Shown in pieces: positions 63,977 to 64,000 of a stretch of 64,000 bases of DNA. The position numbers and the translations under genes are program-made. Position 1 is the first letter of the stretch. The number at the start of each line of letters is the position of its first letter. The stretch comes from Brevibacillus laterosporus (GTDB lineage Bacteria > Bacillota > Bacilli > Brevibacillales > Brevibacillaceae): NCBI GenBank assembly GCA_007833815.1, contig CP033464.1, positions 2,551,501 to 2,615,500 of the forward strand. Reading direction: 5' to 3'. The notes below the pieces were generated by a model. It was given only the letters and a program-made list of their open reading frames with translations. It was not told the DNA's origin and made no database searches.

Positions 63977-64000
63977 AACAATGAGAGCTCGACCAGAGAT

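Overview
The window looks like the chromosome of an endospore-forming, low-GC Gram-positive bacterium of the Paenibacillaceae/Bacillaceae type, most likely Brevibacillus and possibly close to B. laterosporus (inference). The reasons are the conserved Bacillales order leuS / comER / comE / holA / rpsT / gpr / spoIIP / lepA / hemW / hrcA-grpE-dnaK-dnaJ-prmA-rsmE-mtaB, the sporulation genes, frequent GTG/TTG starts with strong GGAGG sites, and an aerolysin-type (ETX/MTX2) toxin gene.

Layout. 1-389: the 3' end of leuS. 508-14154: the competence region, broken up compared with B. subtilis. comER, comEA and comEB are on the minus strand and comEC on the plus strand. Between them lie two sodium:solute symporters, a DUF485 protein, a LytS/LytR-type two-component system and asnB. 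14227-16037: an ECF sigma factor with a translationally coupled anti-sigma factor. 16461-21119: holA, rpsT, gpr, spoIIP and a yqxA-like gene. 21377-28514: a dipeptide/oligopeptide ABC transporter in the order D-F-A-B-C, followed by an Xaa-Pro peptidase, which together form a peptide-use unit. 28652-31373: a Nudix hydrolase, an MFS exporter and a divergent TrmB-type regulator around a 19-bp perfect inverted repeat. 31457-35449: a Mn/Zn-type ABC uptake operon in which one permease carries a fused DtxR-like domain, with a candidate MntR box upstream. 35828-38555: a VOC-domain protein and lepA.

38558-54054: a genomic island of about 15.5 kb, inserted exactly at the 3' end of lepA. The last 44 bp of lepA, including its last 13 codons and stop, are repeated at 54011-54054, followed by a terminator that was probably lepA's own, and then hemW. 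Inside the lepA end lies a decayed tyrosine integrase. The island carries phage/plasmid-type regulator relics, an IS231-like remnant, a secreted ETX/MTX2-family toxin, two damaged IS3-family elements, an MGT-type glycosyltransferase between two small XRE regulators that share a 44-bp upstream repeat, a twice-frameshifted XRE-TPR regulator, a very acidic repeat protein, and a three-gene spore-coat/polysaccharide cassette (CotS-like kinase fold, GT4 glycosyltransferase, NAD-dependent epimerase). The acidic protein and the coat cassette share a duplicated 48-bp upstream sequence, which suggests co-regulation.

54131-63976: hemW, then the CIRCE-controlled heat-shock operon hrcA-grpE-dnaK-dnaJ, prmA, rsmE, mtaB and a Nudix hydrolase. 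No rRNA, tRNA, CRISPR array or clear riboswitch was seen. The most interesting material is the lepA island: its duplicated attachment site, the toxin gene lying between two IS231-type left ends and preceded by an Fnr-type palindrome, and the acidic repeat protein beside the coat cassette.
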